Source: Selenomonas ruminantium subsp. lactilytica TAM6421
Lineage (GTDB): Bacteria > Bacillota > Negativicutes > Selenomonadales > Selenomonadaceae
Reading direction: 5' to 3'
DNA length: 64,000 nucleotides
NCBI RefSeq assembly: GCF_000284095.1
Contig: NC_017068.1
Span: forward strand, 1,736,001 to 1,800,000
Shown: one piece after another, positions 14,016 to 24,556 of the stretch
Layout of the letters: every line of letters begins with the position of its first letter
Numbering within the stretch: the first letter of the stretch is position 1
Made by a program: the position numbers and the translations under genes
The notes under the pieces: model-generated
What the model was told of the DNA's origin: nothing
The model's input: the letters and a program-made list of their open reading frames with translations, nothing else
Databases searched by the model: none

Positions 14016-17000
14016 GGTCGTCACCTCCGCCCACATAATCCTGGATGGCCAGGGAGTAAACCAGACGGCGCTCCCGCATAAAGGACAGCACCCGCATTAC
14101 TTCCCAGGCAGTATCCAGCGAGGTCAGGCAGGCAATGCCATGCTCTACGGTGGCCCGGCGGATCTTGAAACCATCCTTCAGGGAATGTTTGCCCTGCGTT
14201 AAAGTATTGATAACCATATGAATCTTGCCGGTCTTGATCTTCTCGATGATGTCGGAGCTGCGCTCATGCACCTTGCCCACCACTTCCACATCGATGCCCA
14301 TGGACTTGATGGCCTTGGCGGTACCTTCCGTGGCAGCGATATTGAAGTCCAGCTCCGAGAAGGCCTTGGCCAGCTGTTTCATCTCTTCCTTGTCCTTATC
14401 GGCTACGGTGAAGAGGACGCATCCCTTGGTGGGCACATTGATGCCGGAACCCACAATGGCCTTGTAGAGGGCTCTTGCATAGTGATAGTCAATGCCCATG
14501 ACCTCACCCGTGGATTTCATTTCGGGGCCAAGGGCGATATCCACGTCCGTCATCTTGGCGAAGGAGAATACCGGCGCCTTAACTGCCACATAGGGTTTCG
14601 GCGGCACCAGCCCCGTGCGGTCGCTGACATCCTTCAGGGATGCGCCCAGCGCGATGCGGGTGGCCAGATTGACCATCTTCACATCCGTTACCTTGGACAG
14701 GAAGGGCACCGTACGGCTGGAACGGGGGTTCACTTCGATAATGAAGACCTCATCGTTGACCACGACGAACTGGATATTCAGCAGGCCTTTGACATGCAGG
14801 GCCACCGCCAGCCGCTTGGTGTAGTCGATGATGGTGTAGAGCACCTTGGAGGGCAGTGTCTGGGCCGGATATACGGCGATACTGTCGCCGGAGTGAACGC
14901 CGGCCCGCTCCACATGTTCCATAATGCCCGGGATCAGCACATCGATGCCGTCGGAGATAGCATCCACTTCCACTTCCGTGCCCTGCATGTAGCGGTCCAC
15001 TAACACCGGATGATCCGGCGTAACCTTGACGGCCCGGCTCATATAGTCGCGAAGCTCTGCTTCGTTGTAGACGATTTCCATGGCCCGGCCGCCCAGTACG
15101 TAGGAAGGACGTACCATGACGGGATAGCCGATGCGTTCCGCACCGCTAATGGCGTCTTCGAGATTCGTGACGCTGATGCCCTGGGGACGGGGAATCTGAG
15201 TCTGTGTCAGCACTTCATCGAAGCGCTCTCTATCCTCTGCCCTATCGATATCGTCAACGGAAGTACCGAAGACCTTGACGCCAGCCTTCTGCAGGGAAGC
15301 CGCCAGGTTGATGGCGGTCTGGCCGCCAAACTGGACGATAACCCCTTCGGGCTTTTCCTTGTCGATGATGTTCAGCACATCCTCGGTGGTCAGCGGTTCG
15401 AAATACAGTCTATCAGAGATATCGAAGTCCGTGGATACGGTTTCCGGGTTGTTGTTGATGATGATGGCTTCAATGCCCATTTCCTTCAGCGCCCAGACAG
15501 AATGTACGGAGCAATAGTCAAATTCCACACCCTGACCGATGCGGATGGGGCCGGAACCCAGCACGATGACCTTGCGCTTGTTGGAAACTTCTACTTCGTC
15601 CTGCTCCCCGCGGAAGGTGGAGTAGTAATACGGCGTAGCAGCTTCGAACTCAGCGGCACAGGTATCGACCATCTTGTAGCAGGGCAGTACGCCCATGCTC
15701 TTGCGGGTGGTGCGGATCTCGTCTGCCGTCTTGCCCGTGATTTCCGCGATGGATACATCAGCAAGGCCCACATTCTTGGCTGCCAGCATCAGGCTCGGCG
15801 TCAGAGCATCCTCAGCCAGCTGGTTTTCCACCTGAGCGATATTGTTGAGCTTATTGATAAACCACTTGTCCACTTTGGTAATGTTGTGGATTTCATCCAC
15901 CGTGGCAATGCCCCGGCGCAGGGCTTCAGCAATCACAAAGATACGCTCGTCATTGACGCGGGCCAGGTTCTTCTTGACACGCTCATCATCCCAATCAGCC
16001 ATCTTGGGCATATGGAGACGATGTACACCGATCTCCAGCGAACGCACAGCCTTGAGGATGGCGCCTTCGAAATGACGGTCAATGCTCATAACCTCGCCGG
16101 TAGCCTTCATCTGAGTGCCCAGGGTCTTGTCCGCATAGACAAACTTGTCAAAGGGCCAACGGGGGAATTTCACCACGCAGTAGTCCAGGGACGGCTCAAA
16201 GCAGGCCTTGGTCTTCTGGGTGACGGCGTTGGTGATTTCATCCAGGGTGTAGCCAATGGCGATCTTGGCGGAAACCTTGGCGATGGGGTAACCCGTAGCC
16301 TTGGAAGCCAGGGCCGAAGAACGGCTTACACGGGGGTTAACCTCGATTACATAATAGCGGTTGCTGTTGGGATCCAGCGCATACTGGGCGTTACAGCCGC
16401 CCTCGATGCCCAGCTCGCGGATAATGCGCAAAGAAGCGCTGCGCAGCATCTGATATTCATGATCCGTGAGCGTCTGGGACGGAGCCACGACGATGGAGTC
16501 ACCGGTATGCACGCCCACGGGATCGAAGTTTTCCATGTTGCAGACGGTGATGCAGTTGTCATTGCCGTCCCGCATGACTTCATACTCGATTTCCTTCCAG
16601 CCGGCCACACTGCGCTCGATGAGCACCTGGCCAATCAGGGAGTAATTGAGCCCCTTGATGACGATATCGATAAGTTCTTCTTCGTTCTCGGCAATACCAC
16701 CGCCAGTACCGCCCATGGTGTAGGCCGGGCGCACGATAACGGGATAACCGATACCGTTGGCAAACTCCACGGCGCTGGGCACATCTTCAACGATGGTGCT
16801 TTCCGGGATAGGTTCGCCGAGCTTTTCCATGGTTTCCTTGAAGAGTTCTCTATCTTCTGCCTGCTTGATGGCCGACAATGGCGTACCCAGAAGTTCCACA
16901 TTGTACTTTTCCAATACGCCGTTTTCTGCCAGCTGTACAGCCAGGTTCAGACCAGCCTGACCACCTAAAGTAGCCAACAGGCCATCCGGTTTTTCCTTGG

Positions 17001-17235
17001 CGATGATCTCTTCCAGGAATTCCGGCGTCAGCGGTTCGATATATACTCTGTCGGCAATATGGGTATCCGTCATGATGGTGGCGGGGTTGGAGTTTACCAG
17101 CACCACTTCCAGCCCTTCTTCTTTGAGGGCACGGCAGGCCTGGGAGCCGGCGTAGTCAAATTCCGCCGCCTGACCGATGATGATGGGGCCTGAGCCAATT
17201 ACCATTACTTTTTTGAGATTTTCCTTCTTTGGCAT
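14008..17235 (-). CDS. carB: Carbamoyl-phosphate synthase, large subunit
   Basis: Makes carbamoyl phosphate from bicarbonate, ATP and ammonia delivered by CarA. The 1075 residues are the normal length for two ATP-grasp halves plus the allosteric C-terminal domain. The duplicated motif GSGPI(I/R)IGQ appears at both halves (near residues 13 and 560), each followed by a biotin-carboxylase-like ATP-grasp region ([20 protein letters not shown] and [17 protein letters not shown]). It starts 2 bp after carA and is followed by pyrK. The C-terminal domain, from about residue 930, binds UMP/IMP/ornithine in related enzymes. Confidence 0.97.
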   Translation of the reverse strand: MPKKENLKKVMVIGSGPIIIGQAAEFDYAGSQACRALKEEGLEVVLVNSNPATIMTDTHIADRVYIEPLTPEFLEEIIAKEKPDGLLATLGGQAGLNLAVQLAENGVLEKYNVELLGTPLSAIKQAEDRELFKETMEKLGEPIPESTIVEDVPSAVEFANGIGYPVIVRPAYTMGGTGGGIAENEEELIDIVIKGLNYSLIGQVLIERSVAGWKEIEYEVMRDGNDNCITVCNMENFDPVGVHTGDSIVVAPSQTLTDHEYQMLRSASLRIIRELGIEGGCNAQYALDPNSNRYYVIEVNPRVSRSSALASKATGYPIAKVSAKIAIGYTLDEITNAVTQKTKACFEPSLDYCVVKFPRWPFDKFVYADKTLGTQMKATGEVMSIDRHFEGAILKAVRSLEIGVHRLHMPKMADWDDERVKKNLARVNDERIFVIAEALRRGIATVDEIHNITKVDKWFINKLNNIAQVENQLAEDALTPSLMLAAKNVGLADVSIAEITGKTADEIRTTRKSMGVLPCYKMVDTCAAEFEAATPYYYSTFRGEQDEVEVSNKRKVIVLGSGPIRIGQGVEFDYCSVHSVWALKEMGIEAIIINNNPETVSTDFDISDRLYFEPLTTEDVLNIIDKEKPEGVIVQFGGQTAINLAASLQKAGVKVFGTSVDDIDRAEDRERFDEVLTQTQIPRPQGISVTNLEDAISGAERIGYPVMVRPSYVLGGRAMEIVYNEAELRDYMSRAVKVTPDHPVLVDRYMQGTEVEVDAISDGIDVLIPGIMEHVERAGVHSGDSIAVYPAQTLPSKVLYTIIDYTKRLAVALHVKGLLNIQFVVVNDEVFIIEVNPRSSRTVPFLSKVTDVKMVNLATRIALGASLKDVSDRTGLVPPKPYVAVKAPVFSFAKMTDVDIALGPEMKSTGEVMGIDYHYARALYKAIVGSGINVPTKGCVLFTVADKDKEEMKQLAKAFSELDFNIAATEGTAKAIKSMGIDVEVVGKVHERSSDIIEKIKTGKIHMVINTLTQGKHSLKDGFKIRRATVEHGIACLTSLDTAWEVMRVLSFMRERRLVYSLAIQDYVGGGDDLA

Positions 17236-17236
17236 C

Positions 17237-18307
17237 TTATTCTCCCTTCAACATGGTCCAAAATTCGTCGAATAAATAAAGATTGTCGTCCGGGCCCGGG
17301 GAGGCTTCCGGATGATACTGCACGGAGAACAGCGGCAGTTCCGTATGACGCACGCCTTCCACCGTACCATCGTTGACATTGATATGGGTAACTTCCAGGG
17401 GCAGATCCTTCAAGGACTCCTCCTCCACCGCATAGCCGTGGTTCTGGGAGGAAATCTGTACCTTGCCCGTGCGCAGATCCTTGACCGGCTGGTTGGAACC
17501 GCGATGACCGAACTTGAGCTTATAGGTCTTAGCCCCCAAAGCCCGGGCAATAAGCTGATGGCCCAGGCAGATACCGAAGATGGGTTTCTTGCCGATGAGC
17601 TTCTTGATTTCCTCCACGATTTCCGGCACATCGGCGGGGTCGCCGGGGCCGTTGGAGAGGAAAATGCCGTCCGGATTCATAGCCAGGATATCCTCGGCTT
17701 TCGTATCTGCCGGCACAACCTGCAGCTTGCAGCCGATATCGTGCAGGGAAGTCAGGATATTCTGCTTGACGCCGAAGTCCATGGCCACCACCAGCGGAGC
17801 ATCTTCCTTCTCTGCTTCAATGGTATAGGCCTCAGGCGTGGTCACTTCCATAACCACTTCCTTTTTGATGGGCACTGCCATGAGCTTGTCGATTTCTTCC
17901 TGGCTGGCATCCTCGGGTACGATAATCCCCTTCATGGTACCGGCGTTGCGGATTTTGCGGGTAACGGCACGGGTATCCACATCGTAAAGGCAGGGAATAT
18001 CCTGTTTGGTCAGGAACTGGGCCAGACTTTCTTCATAATGCCAATTGCTGCCCAGTTCACAGAGCTCGCCGATTACGAAGCCGCCTACAAAGGCTTTACG
18101 GGACTGCATGAAAATATCTGCAATACCGTAGTTGCCTACCATAGGATAGGTCAGCGTCAGAATCTGGCGGCAATAGGAGGGGTCTGTCAGGCTTTCCTGA
18201 TACCCCGTCATGCTGGTGTTGAACACCACTTCGCCGGTGGCCCGGCTGTCATTCAATAACTGCCCCGTGAAAACGCTGCCGTCTTCGAGGATTAATTTAC
18301 CCTTCAT
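17237..18307 (-). CDS. carA: Carbamoyl-phosphate synthase, glutaminase subunit
   Basis: Releases ammonia from glutamine for CarB. The 356 residues comprise an N-terminal CPSase domain ([18 protein letters not shown]) and a class I amidotransferase domain with nucleophile Cys in [11 protein letters not shown], plus the His/Glu pair in [11 protein letters not shown]. It lies between pyrC and carB with a GAGGTG ribosome site. Placement inside the pyr operon indicates control by pyrimidine demand, with arginine synthesis drawing on the same product. Confidence 0.97.
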   Translation of the reverse strand: MKGKLILEDGSVFTGQLLNDSRATGEVVFNTSMTGYQESLTDPSYCRQILTLTYPMVGNYGIADIFMQSRKAFVGGFVIGELCELGSNWHYEESLAQFLTKQDIPCLYDVDTRAVTRKIRNAGTMKGIIVPEDASQEEIDKLMAVPIKKEVVMEVTTPEAYTIEAEKEDAPLVVAMDFGVKQNILTSLHDIGCKLQVVPADTKAEDILAMNPDGIFLSNGPGDPADVPEIVEEIKKLIGKKPIFGICLGHQLIARALGAKTYKLKFGHRGSNQPVKDLRTGKVQISSQNHGYAVEEESLKDLPLEVTHINVNDGTVEGVRHTELPLFSVQYHPEASPGPDDNLYLFDEFWTMLKGE

Positions 18308-18325
18308 GAAAACACCTCATATCTG

Positions 18326-19615
18326 TCAGTCCAGGACTTTCCCATCCTGCATAACTACTTTACCTTTGACCATGGTCAGCACCGCCTTGCCTTTGAGCTT
18401 GCGGCCCACGAAGGGACTGTGGCTGCCCTTGGTATAGAATTCTTTTTCGTCAACTGTCCATTCCAGTTCCGGGTCGATTACCGTGATATCTGCCTGCGCA
18501 CCTTCGCTTAACTTGCCTGCTTCCAGACCGAAAACCTGAGCCGGTTCATAGCTCATCTTGGAAACGATCAGGGGCAGGTCAAGTTTCTGCTCATGATAGA
18601 GATCCGTCAGCATAACACCTAAGGAAGTTTCGAGGCCCGGGAAACCGCTTGGGGCATAGATATACTCCCTGTCCTTTTCTTCCTGGGCATGGGGGCTGTG
18701 GTCGGTGACAATAGCATCGATGGTGCCGTCCTTCAAGCCTTCCAAAATGGCGTCACAGTCCTTCTGAGCCCGCAGGGGCGGATTGATCTTCGTGGAGGTG
18801 TCAAAGAGGTTGACACATTCTTCCGTCATGGTCAGATGCTGGGGCGTGGCCTCCGCCGTTACCTTGACGCCCCGCTTCTTGGCCTGACGCACGATATCCA
18901 CCGCCCGGGCGGAACTGATATGAGCGATATGGACTTTGGAACCGGCGTACTCAGCCAGCATGATGTCCCGGGCCACAGCGATGTCCTCGGCAACCGTTGG
19001 GCGGCCCTTGAGCCCCAGCATGGCGCTGCGATGACCTTCGTTCATCACGCCGTCTTCAATCAGCGTGGGTTCCTCCTCGTGGTTGATGATGACCTTGTCA
19101 AAAGTATGGAGGTAATCGAAGGCATTGAGCATGACCTTGGCGCTGGGATCGAAGTGACCATCATCGGAGAAGGCCACGGCGCCGGCCTCAATCATATCCC
19201 CCATCTCCGCCAGTTCCTTGCCTTCCTGATTCTTCGTAACGGCGCCGATGATTTCCACTTTGACGACGCCCACTTCCTGAGCACGCATTCTGAGGCTGCG
19301 TACCAAAGCTGCCGAATCCACAGCCGGTTTGGTGTTGGGCATGGTGCAGATGGTGGTGAAACCGCCCGCTGCTGCTGCCTGAGTACCGGAAGCGAAATCT
19401 TCCTTGGCTTCCTGGCCCGGCTCCCGCAGATGAACATGCAGGTCGATAAGGCCCGGAGTCACTACCTTGCCCGTGACATCGATTACCTCATCAGCCTGAT
19501 CCGCAATGCTTGCGGCAATCTTGGCAACCTTGCCATCTTCCACCAGCACATCAGCGATTGCATCGAATTTATTTTCCGGATTGATTACGCGTCCGCCTTT
19601 GAGCAAAATTTTCAT
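18326..19615 (-). CDS. pyrC: Dihydroorotase (class I)
   Basis: Cyclises carbamoyl-aspartate to dihydroorotate. A 429-residue amidohydrolase: metal ligands in GLIDLHVHLREPGQE near residue 57, further His in KVIINHEEEP and KVHIAHISS, and catalytic Asp in IVTDHSPHAQEEKD. It overlaps the pyrB stop by 4 nt (ATGA) and has a GGGAGG ribosome site. Length and motifs fit the class I type that pairs with aspartate carbamoyltransferase in Firmicutes. Confidence 0.96.
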   Translation of the reverse strand: MKILLKGGRVINPENKFDAIADVLVEDGKVAKIAASIADQADEVIDVTGKVVTPGLIDLHVHLREPGQEAKEDFASGTQAAAAGGFTTICTMPNTKPAVDSAALVRSLRMRAQEVGVVKVEIIGAVTKNQEGKELAEMGDMIEAGAVAFSDDGHFDPSAKVMLNAFDYLHTFDKVIINHEEEPTLIEDGVMNEGHRSAMLGLKGRPTVAEDIAVARDIMLAEYAGSKVHIAHISSARAVDIVRQAKKRGVKVTAEATPQHLTMTEECVNLFDTSTKINPPLRAQKDCDAILEGLKDGTIDAIVTDHSPHAQEEKDREYIYAPSGFPGLETSLGVMLTDLYHEQKLDLPLIVSKMSYEPAQVFGLEAGKLSEGAQADITVIDPELEWTVDEKEFYTKGSHSPFVGRKLKGKAVLTMVKGKVVMQDGKVLD

Positions 19616-20559
19616 GCCTGTTTTCCTCCCGTCAGCACCAAGGTAAAGAGCGCCATGCGCACGGCTACGCCGTTCTGTACTTCTTCCTGAATGGCCGAAT
19701 TCTGGCCGTAAGCCGTGAAGGGCGAGATTTCCCAGCCCTTGTTCATGGGGCCCGGATGCAGGATCAGTACATCATCCTTGGCCAATTTCAGGCGCGTGTC
19801 GTTGAGGCCGAAGATGCGGGCATATTCTCTGGTCGTCGGGAACAGACCGCCCTTCATGCGCTCCAGCTGGATGCGCAGCACTTCGATGACATCAGCATTG
19901 GCGATGGCGTCTTCAATGCGCTCATGCACCACGATGCCCGGTTCTTCATAGAGGAAGCGGGGCAACAGTGTCTTGGGCCCGGCGATATGCACTTCCATGC
20001 CCATCTTACGCATGCCGTAGATATCGGAACGGGCCACACGGCTGTGGAGCACGTCGCCGATAATAGCTACCTTCAGTCCCTCCAGATGACCCTTATGTTC
20101 CTGGATCGTGAAGAGGTTCAGGAGACCCTGGGACGGATGAGCATGAGCGCCGTCACCGGCGTTGAGGATTACGGGGCTGACTACGCGGGAAGCGTATTCA
20201 GCTGCGCCCTCTGCCTTATGGCGCATAACGATGGCATCTACCCCCATGGCCTCGATGGTGTAGAGGGTATCTCTGAGGCTTTCGCCTTTGACAATGCTGC
20301 TGGAACCTGCCGTGATGTTGACCACATCAGCCCCGAGGTATTTGCCCGCCAGCTCGAAGGAAGTACGGGTACGGGTGCTGGGTTCGTAGAACAGGGTGAC
20401 AATGGATTTGCCGCGCAGGGTGGGAACCTTCTTGATATCCCGATGAATGATGTTCTTCATTTCCTTGGCGGTTTCGAGCACCAAGCGAATTTCTTCCGGG
20501 CTGAAATCTTCCAGGCCCAAAACATTCTTTCCCCGCAGGGATACATTGTTTTTCTCCAA
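19612..20559 (-). CDS. pyrB: Aspartate carbamoyltransferase, catalytic subunit
   Basis: Condenses aspartate with carbamoyl phosphate, the committed step. About 315 residues: the carbamoyl-phosphate loop FYEPSTRTRTSFELAGKYLG, the HPSQGLLNLFTI motif and the C-terminal HPGPMNKGWEISP are all present. A TTG start at 20559 gives the best spacing to AAGGAG; a GTG at 20568 touches that site. No pyrI regulatory subunit follows, as in other Firmicutes. It is the first gene of the operon and follows a leader with two promoters and a terminator. Confidence 0.95.
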   Translation of the reverse strand: MEKNNVSLRGKNVLGLEDFSPEEIRLVLETAKEMKNIIHRDIKKVPTLRGKSIVTLFYEPSTRTRTSFELAGKYLGADVVNITAGSSSIVKGESLRDTLYTIEAMGVDAIVMRHKAEGAAEYASRVVSPVILNAGDGAHAHPSQGLLNLFTIQEHKGHLEGLKVAIIGDVLHSRVARSDIYGMRKMGMEVHIAGPKTLLPRFLYEEPGIVVHERIEDAIANADVIEVLRIQLERMKGGLFPTTREYARIFGLNDTRLKLAKDDVLILHPGPMNKGWEISPFTAYGQNSAIQEEVQNGVAVRMALFTLVLTGGKQA

Positions 20560-20591
20560 GTCATTCACTCCTTAACAGGTTGACATAAATA

Positions 20592-20621
20592 ATTATACAT
20601 TAAAGTTGCATAAACTTTCAA
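20592..20621 (-). promoter_or_regulatory. Proximal pyr promoter (P2)
   Basis: TTGAAA, an 18-nt spacer and TATAAT on the minus strand, about 35 bp before the pyrB start and downstream of the leader terminator. It would allow pyr transcription that bypasses the attenuator. Confidence 0.55.
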
Positions 20622-20674
20622 GGGAGAAATCCATTGTCTTTGCAAAATTGCCCGCATATCGATAATCAAGTATC

Positions 20675-20714
20675 AAAAAAGGGAGCTTCCTATGCGTATG
20701 CATAAGAAAGCTCC
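20675..20714 (-). terminator. Leader terminator (attenuator) before pyrB
   Basis: A 15-bp stem with a 4-base loop (GGGAGCTT... at 20714 down to ...AAGCTCCC at 20681, one or two mismatches), followed by six T on the minus strand. It stops transcription from P1. The CTTATGC part of its 5' arm can instead pair with an upstream GCATAAG, which would dissolve the terminator. Confidence 0.8.
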
Positions 20715-20836
20715 CGCTTTACTTCAGGTTATAGTTATACTACTAGCTATATGACAGGGTCCCCTTATGCGCATCGCAGTACGCATTTTAAAAAGGCAAT
20801 GTATTCGTTTGTCCTTGAGCAGCTCTCGTCTGCTTT
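20675..20836 (-). ncRNA. pyr leader RNA or independent small RNA
   Basis: Roughly 160 nt between P1 and the terminator. It includes a small hairpin (GCAGACGAGAGCTGC), a short open frame of 20 codons (starting MRTAMRIRGPCHIASS) that ends just before the terminator but lacks a clear ribosome site, and a GCATAAG that can compete for the terminator's 5' arm. No full PyrR-binding consensus and no T-box core were found. Because P2 lies beyond the terminator, this could equally be a separate sRNA. Confidence 0.45.
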
Positions 20837-20842
20837 GTTAAC

Positions 20843-20871
20843 ATTATAGCCTGCCTGTCACTTAAATGCAA
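20843..20871 (-). promoter_or_regulatory. Distal pyr leader promoter (P1)
   Basis: TTGCAT, a 17-nt spacer and TATAAT on the minus strand, beginning 26 bp after the stop of the molybdopterin enzyme gene. Transcription should start near 20836. Confidence 0.7.
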
Positions 20872-20897
20872 CCCTTGTAAGCAATTTATTGTATTTT

Positions 20898-22910
20898 TTA
20901 TTGGACTTTTTTTCTTAGATTTACCCTGACATCGTAGAAAGTACTGCCTTCCGCCTTATCGGTTGTCCGCTGATGCGTCAGCAGATTCGTATTGCCGGCA
21001 GCTGTATGCTGCCGCCACCAGACACCTTCGCTGACCACAGTCCCCGTTTGCACCCGCGCGGACAGCTTGACGGTAAATTCCGCCTGTCCCTGCGTATTTT
21101 CTGCCATGACCGCGTCGCCATCCTGAAGGTGCAACCGCTGGCCATCTGCAGGGTTCAGCAGCAACACCATGATATTGCCCTTGGTCAGTTCCTCGCGTTC
21201 ATTGAAGGAACTGTCCAATATCCGGGGATCGGGACTGTTGATCAGGATAAACTCTTCCTTATCTTTTGCCAGATGCGGCGGCAGATAATCCGGCAGCTGC
21301 CTATCCAGCGACGGATTCAGGATTTCAATCTTCCCCGAAGGGGTTTTGAAATCCAGCTTGTAATTCTCGGGCAGGGGCAATTCCACCGGTTCTCCCTGGG
21401 CCAGGCTCTCTTTATCCACAGGCAGTGGCCAGGACTTATCCGTGCTGGCGATAAACCTTTCAACCAGTTCTGTCTCACTCTGCCGGAAGAATTCGTCATC
21501 CAGCCCCATAGCTTCAGCCAATAACTGCATCACCTGCCAATTGGATCTGCTTTCCCCCACCGACGGGATGAGCTGCTTCCCACGCTGGATCACATACTGG
21601 CCATAGGAATAGTAAATATCCTCATGCTCCAAAGATGTGGTAGCCGGCAGCACAATATCTGCATAAAGGGCTGTATCCGTCATAAAGCGCTCATGCACCA
21701 CGGTAAACAAGTCGTCCCGCTTAAGTCCTGCCAATACCTTATTCTGATCCGGTGCCGTACAGGCAGGATTGGAGGAATAGACAAACAGGCTTTTGACCGG
21801 TGGCTGCAACGTGCTATCCGTCAGCACATCCCCCAGCTTGATCATATTGATATGACGGACGCCTTTCTTTTCCATATCCGGGCGGCGGATGATATCCTTG
21901 TCAAAGGCATGGCTGCCGGAAGACGAGGTCAGCAGGCCGCCGCCCGCTTTGGCATAAGCCCCCACCACAGCCGGCAGACAGGTGATGAGCCGGGAGGTCA
22001 TCGCCCCATTGCCATAGCGGGACTGGCCGCTGCCCAAGCGAATAAAGGGTGCTCTGGCCGCAGCAAAGGCCCGGGCAAAGCTTTCGATGACCTGAACCGA
22101 CAATCCTGTGATTTCCGCTGCCTTCTCAGGCGGATACTGAGGCAGGATCTGCGCCTGCAGTTCCTCCCAGCCCTGCACATATTGATGAATAAACGCTTCA
22201 TCCACCAGCTTTTCCCGGGCCAGCACATGCAGCACCCCCAAAGCCAGAGCACCATCTGAGCCAGGCTTCACACAGATGAATTCATCGGCATATTGGGCCG
22301 TTTTCGTCTCATAGGTGTCTACACAGATAATCTTTGCGCCATTTTTCCGGGCGATATCCACATCGTGCTTGAAATGGATATCCGTGGCCAGCATGCTGAT
22401 GCTCCAAAGGACGATGTAGTCGCTTTGCTGGGCCTCCTGGGGCGCTGTGGGCAAAGTGCCTCCCATCAGCGAACGATAGCCGTCAGCCTTGGCCGGTGCA
22501 CAGATGGTGCGATCCAGGCTCGAAGCCCCCAAGGCATAGAACAGGGCATGACCGGCACTGTATTGTATCGTACCCATGGTCCCGGCATAGGAATAAGGAA
22601 GGATTGCCTCCGCCCCATATCGGTCAATGATTCCCCGCCAACGGCTGGCAATCTCATCAACAGCCTCCTGCCAACTGATGGGTACAAACTTCCCCGCACC
22701 CTTTGCTCCCACCCGCTTCAAAGGCGTCAACAGGCGCTTGGGCGAGTGAACCGTCCGCTCATAATGAGCCATCTTGGGACAAAGGGTACCGCGGGTAAAG
22801 GGATGCGCCGGATCGCCCTCGACTTTGATTGCCCGTCCATTCTCCGTCGTAATCAATAACCCGCAGCAATCCGGGCAATCATAGGGACAAGCTGACTTAT
22901 TTATATCCAT
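20898..22910 (-). CDS. Molybdopterin-dependent oxidoreductase (DMSO reductase/formate dehydrogenase family)
   Basis: Six hundred and seventy residues. The N-terminal [4Fe-4S] ligands are in CPYDCPDCC (from Cys8) and GTLCPKM (Cys44); then come the molybdopterin domain (SYAGTMGTIQYSAGHALFYA, FVYSSNPACTAPDQNK) and a C-terminal dinucleotide-binding domain (DGDAVMAENTQGQAEFTVK). No twin-arginine signal is present, so it is cytoplasmic. The substrate cannot be named from sequence; the closest general type is the BisC/formate-dehydrogenase-like group. It stands as a single gene between the pyr leader and the COG2509 flavoprotein gene. Confidence 0.85.
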   Translation of the reverse strand: MDINKSACPYDCPDCCGLLITTENGRAIKVEGDPAHPFTRGTLCPKMAHYERTVHSPKRLLTPLKRVGAKGAGKFVPISWQEAVDEIASRWRGIIDRYGAEAILPYSYAGTMGTIQYSAGHALFYALGASSLDRTICAPAKADGYRSLMGGTLPTAPQEAQQSDYIVLWSISMLATDIHFKHDVDIARKNGAKIICVDTYETKTAQYADEFICVKPGSDGALALGVLHVLAREKLVDEAFIHQYVQGWEELQAQILPQYPPEKAAEITGLSVQVIESFARAFAAARAPFIRLGSGQSRYGNGAMTSRLITCLPAVVGAYAKAGGGLLTSSSGSHAFDKDIIRRPDMEKKGVRHINMIKLGDVLTDSTLQPPVKSLFVYSSNPACTAPDQNKVLAGLKRDDLFTVVHERFMTDTALYADIVLPATTSLEHEDIYYSYGQYVIQRGKQLIPSVGESRSNWQVMQLLAEAMGLDDEFFRQSETELVERFIASTDKSWPLPVDKESLAQGEPVELPLPENYKLDFKTPSGKIEILNPSLDRQLPDYLPPHLAKDKEEFILINSPDPRILDSSFNEREELTKGNIMVLLLNPADGQRLHLQDGDAVMAENTQGQAEFTVKLSARVQTGTVVSEGVWWRQHTAAGNTNLLTHQRTTDKAEGSTFYDVRVNLRKKVQ

Positions 22911-22939
22911 AATCTCAACTCCAAAAACAGGGAACTAAA

Positions 22940-24556
22940 TCAGACCTGCGACTCCAGGAAGGAAAGCGCTGCCTTCATGCCGTCTACCGCCGCGCTCATA
23001 ATGCCGCCGGCATAACCTGCGCCCTCCCCCATGGGATAGAGACCGTCCACACCTTCTGCCAGCATGGTCTCCCGGCTGCGGCAAATGCGGCAGGGAGCTG
23101 ACGATCTGGCTTCTACACCGGTCATAACGGCACCTTTATGGGCAAAGCCTTTGATTTTCCGGTCAAAATGCGGCAAGGCGCCTTCCAATGTCTGCGTGAG
23201 GAAAGACGGCAGACATGCGTGCAGATCCACAGCCTTTATTCCGGGCTGATAAGTCGGCGTGGTCAGGAACTGCGTAGATCCGGAAGTCCCCTGCAAAAAA
23301 TCCCCCACCGTCTGCACCGGGGCATGATAATTCCTGCCCCCTAAGTCAAAGGCCAATTTTTCCAGCTTATCCTGCAGGTTCATGCCGGCCAGCACTTCCT
23401 GACCGAAATCATCTGGCCCCACCTGCACCAGCAAGGCACTATTGGCCACGCCGGAATCACGCTTGTAATTGCTCATGCCATTGGTACATACCTGACCTTT
23501 GATTGACGTAGCAGCAACCACCTGCCCCCCCGGACACATGCAGAAGGAATACGCGCCCCGTCCCGTCTTGGGATCTTTGTAGGTCAGGGCATAATCAGCC
23601 ACAGGCAATAACGGATGTCCTGCATCTTCGCCATACTGGGCTTTATCGATGAATTCCTGGGGATGTTCAATGCGCACGCCAATGGCAAAAGGTTTGGCTT
23701 CCATCTGCAGGCCCTTGCCCAGCAGCATCCGGTAGGTATCGCGGGCAGAATGGCCGATGCCCATGAAAACTTCCTGACAGGGAATACGTTCCTCACCGCC
23801 TACGATAACCGCCCGCATCCTGCCCTGTTCGATTTCCAGATCCGTGACCTGGGCATTGAAACGCACCTCGCCGCCCAAACGGATGATTTCCTGCCGGATA
23901 TTCTTCACTACCCCCTGCAGAAGATCCGTGCCAATATGCGGTTTATGCAGATAACGGATTTCGTCCGGTGCCCCGGCTGCAATAAAAGCCGCCAAAACAT
24001 CGGCAATATGCTCATCACTGATACGGGTGGTCAGCTTGCCATCGGAGAAGGTGCCTGCGCCGCCCTCCCCAAACTGTACATTGGACTGCTCATTCAAAGT
24101 ACCGGTCTGCCAGAACAGCTCAATGGCAGCCTTGCGGCTGTCCACATCGCCGCCCCGTTCCAATACCAGCGGATTCCAGCCGGCCCGGGCCAGAGTCAGG
24201 GCCGCAAACATGCCAGCAGGCCCGAAACCGATCACGATGGGACGCAGATCGCCTGCCTGCCGCGGGCGGAAATTAAGGGCAACAGGCTTTTTAAATGGCA
24301 GGATCTCCACATTCTTGTCCCTGCGCAATTTTTTCAGCACATTCTTTTCCGGCATATTGACTTTGACGTCCAACATATAGACGAACTGCACCGGCGCACC
24401 ATGATAGCGGCGGGCATCTACAGCCTTACGCACAATTACCACCTCAGCAACAGCCTGAGGTGGTAATTGCAAACGTTTGGCTGCAAGTGTTTGCAGGTTT
24501 GTCTCCTCAGTAAAAGGTACCTGCAGATTTTTTATACGAATCACTTGTAGCTTCAC
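22940..24556 (-). CDS. FAD-dependent dehydrogenase, COG2509 family
   Basis: A 538-residue flavoprotein. An N-terminal ~90-residue domain precedes a Rossmann fold with PIVIGFGPAGMFAALTLARAG (near residue 107) and the family segment NVQFGEGGAGTFSDGKLTTR. A late FAD-binding part reads LYPMGEGAGYAGGIMSAAVDG. Members are widespread in Firmicutes but their substrate is not established. It overlaps the following cdaR gene region by 4 nt on the same strand (cdaR stop at 24553), so it is probably the last gene of the cdaA-cdaR transcript. Confidence 0.85.
   Translation of the reverse strand: MKLQVIRIKNLQVPFTEETNLQTLAAKRLQLPPQAVAEVVIVRKAVDARRYHGAPVQFVYMLDVKVNMPEKNVLKKLRRDKNVEILPFKKPVALNFRPRQAGDLRPIVIGFGPAGMFAALTLARAGWNPLVLERGGDVDSRKAAIELFWQTGTLNEQSNVQFGEGGAGTFSDGKLTTRISDEHIADVLAAFIAAGAPDEIRYLHKPHIGTDLLQGVVKNIRQEIIRLGGEVRFNAQVTDLEIEQGRMRAVIVGGEERIPCQEVFMGIGHSARDTYRMLLGKGLQMEAKPFAIGVRIEHPQEFIDKAQYGEDAGHPLLPVADYALTYKDPKTGRGAYSFCMCPGGQVVAATSIKGQVCTNGMSNYKRDSGVANSALLVQVGPDDFGQEVLAGMNLQDKLEKLAFDLGGRNYHAPVQTVGDFLQGTSGSTQFLTTPTYQPGIKAVDLHACLPSFLTQTLEGALPHFDRKIKGFAHKGAVMTGVEARSSAPCRICRSRETMLAEGVDGLYPMGEGAGYAGGIMSAAVDGMKAALSFLESQV

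Noticed and set aside
15010-16968. Plus-strand ORF of 652 codons opposite carB
   Set aside because: Antisense shadow of a GC-biased gene; no ribosome site and low-complexity His/Asp/Gly-rich translation.
20675-20836. pyr leader as T-box, PyrR-binding leader or 6S RNA
   Set aside because: No T-box core sequence, no full PyrR-binding loop, and no long closing stem as in 6S RNA; kept as an unnamed leader or sRNA.
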